Shown here: positions 63,960 through 64,000 of the stretch, piece by piece
How positions within the stretch are numbered: position 1 is the first letter of the stretch
Layout: every line of letters begins with the position of its first letter
Notes under the pieces: generated by a model
What the model was told of the DNA's origin: nothing
Databases searched by the model: none
The model's input: only the letters and a program-made list of their open reading frames with translations
Made by a program: the position numbers and the translations under genes
From: an uncultured Gammaproteobacteria bacterium
GTDB lineage: Bacteria; Pseudomonadota; Gammaproteobacteria; Enterobacterales; Psychrobiaceae
Reading direction: 5' to 3'
Length of the DNA: 64,000 bases
NCBI GenBank assembly: GCA_913060565.1
Contig: CAJXRU010000003.1
Location: 19,788-83,787 of the forward strand

Positions 63960-64000
63960 CTGTCTCTTATACACATCTGACGCTGCCGACGAAGAGGATA
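63960..64000. other. Illumina Nextera adapter and i5 index (artefact)
   Basis: CTGTCTCTTATACACATCT is the Nextera mosaic end, followed by GACGCTGCCGACGA (reverse complement of the read-1 adapter) and AGAGGATA, the reverse complement of an i5 index (TATCCTCT). It is untrimmed sequencing adapter at the contig end, not chromosome. Confidence 0.98.

Overview
The window looks like chromosome from a marine gammaproteobacterium of the order Alteromonadales, most like the Colwelliaceae (Colwellia/Thalassotalea type). This rests on AT-rich DNA, the mix of core genes (purA, ilvE, an OsmC-YcaO fusion, tapT, idi, two WaaE-type glycosyltransferases) with many TonB/outer-membrane functions, and the gene pairings. 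No database was searched, so the taxonomy is an inference. Gene density is normal. There is no insertion sequence, prophage or CRISPR array. The last 41 bases are not biological: they are an Illumina Nextera adapter plus index, so the window ends at a contig end.

Left part (1-17 kb): a 5'-truncated TonB-domain gene; ycaO fused to OsmC; a Sel1-repeat protein and a small lipoprotein; an arsenate operon (ArsC-ArsR fusion, GAPDH, ArsJ) that should make and export 1-arseno-3-phosphoglycerate; a Rof-type Rho inhibitor; a DMT exporter with an AraC regulator; tapT; a FadL porin; an overlapping DUF2975/XRE/outer-membrane operon; a chemoreceptor; a ChaN-type lipoprotein.

Middle (16.5-38 kb): tesA diverging from a YbbA/YbbP ABC system with overlapping 5' ends; a ureohydrolase; DUF805; an AzgA-type purine permease with an AlkC DNA glycosylase; an ECF sigma / anti-sigma / PDZ operon; an M1 peptidase with a DUF6702 protein; a TPR lipoprotein; an initiator tRNA gene flanked by two strongly rearranged tRNA-like copies; ilvE; an RhlE-type helicase; glutathione-dependent formaldehyde dehydrogenase with a divergent LysR gene; an OmpW porin.

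Iron region (39-48.5 kb): a Fur box precedes imelysin lipoprotein, two di-haem oxidoreductases, a second imelysin, a Tat-exported DUF1513 protein and a TonB-dependent receptor. This is a coherent envelope iron-acquisition set.

Accessory region (48.5-51.1 kb): a cluster of nested palindromes; a structured leader ahead of a 44-residue hydrophobic peptide with a facing minus-strand terminator (the best candidate here for an undescribed element); two orphan genes; a RelE/Phd toxin-antitoxin pair.

Right part (51.2-64 kb): fahA plus a VOC protein facing a MarR gene across a perfect 20-bp inverted repeat; a diguanylate cyclase; a DMT exporter; a methyltransferase; two GNAT genes; idi; a GcvA-type LysR gene; a decayed GT4 glycosyltransferase remnant beside two tandem WaaE-like genes; purA; a chemoreceptor cut off by the contig end.
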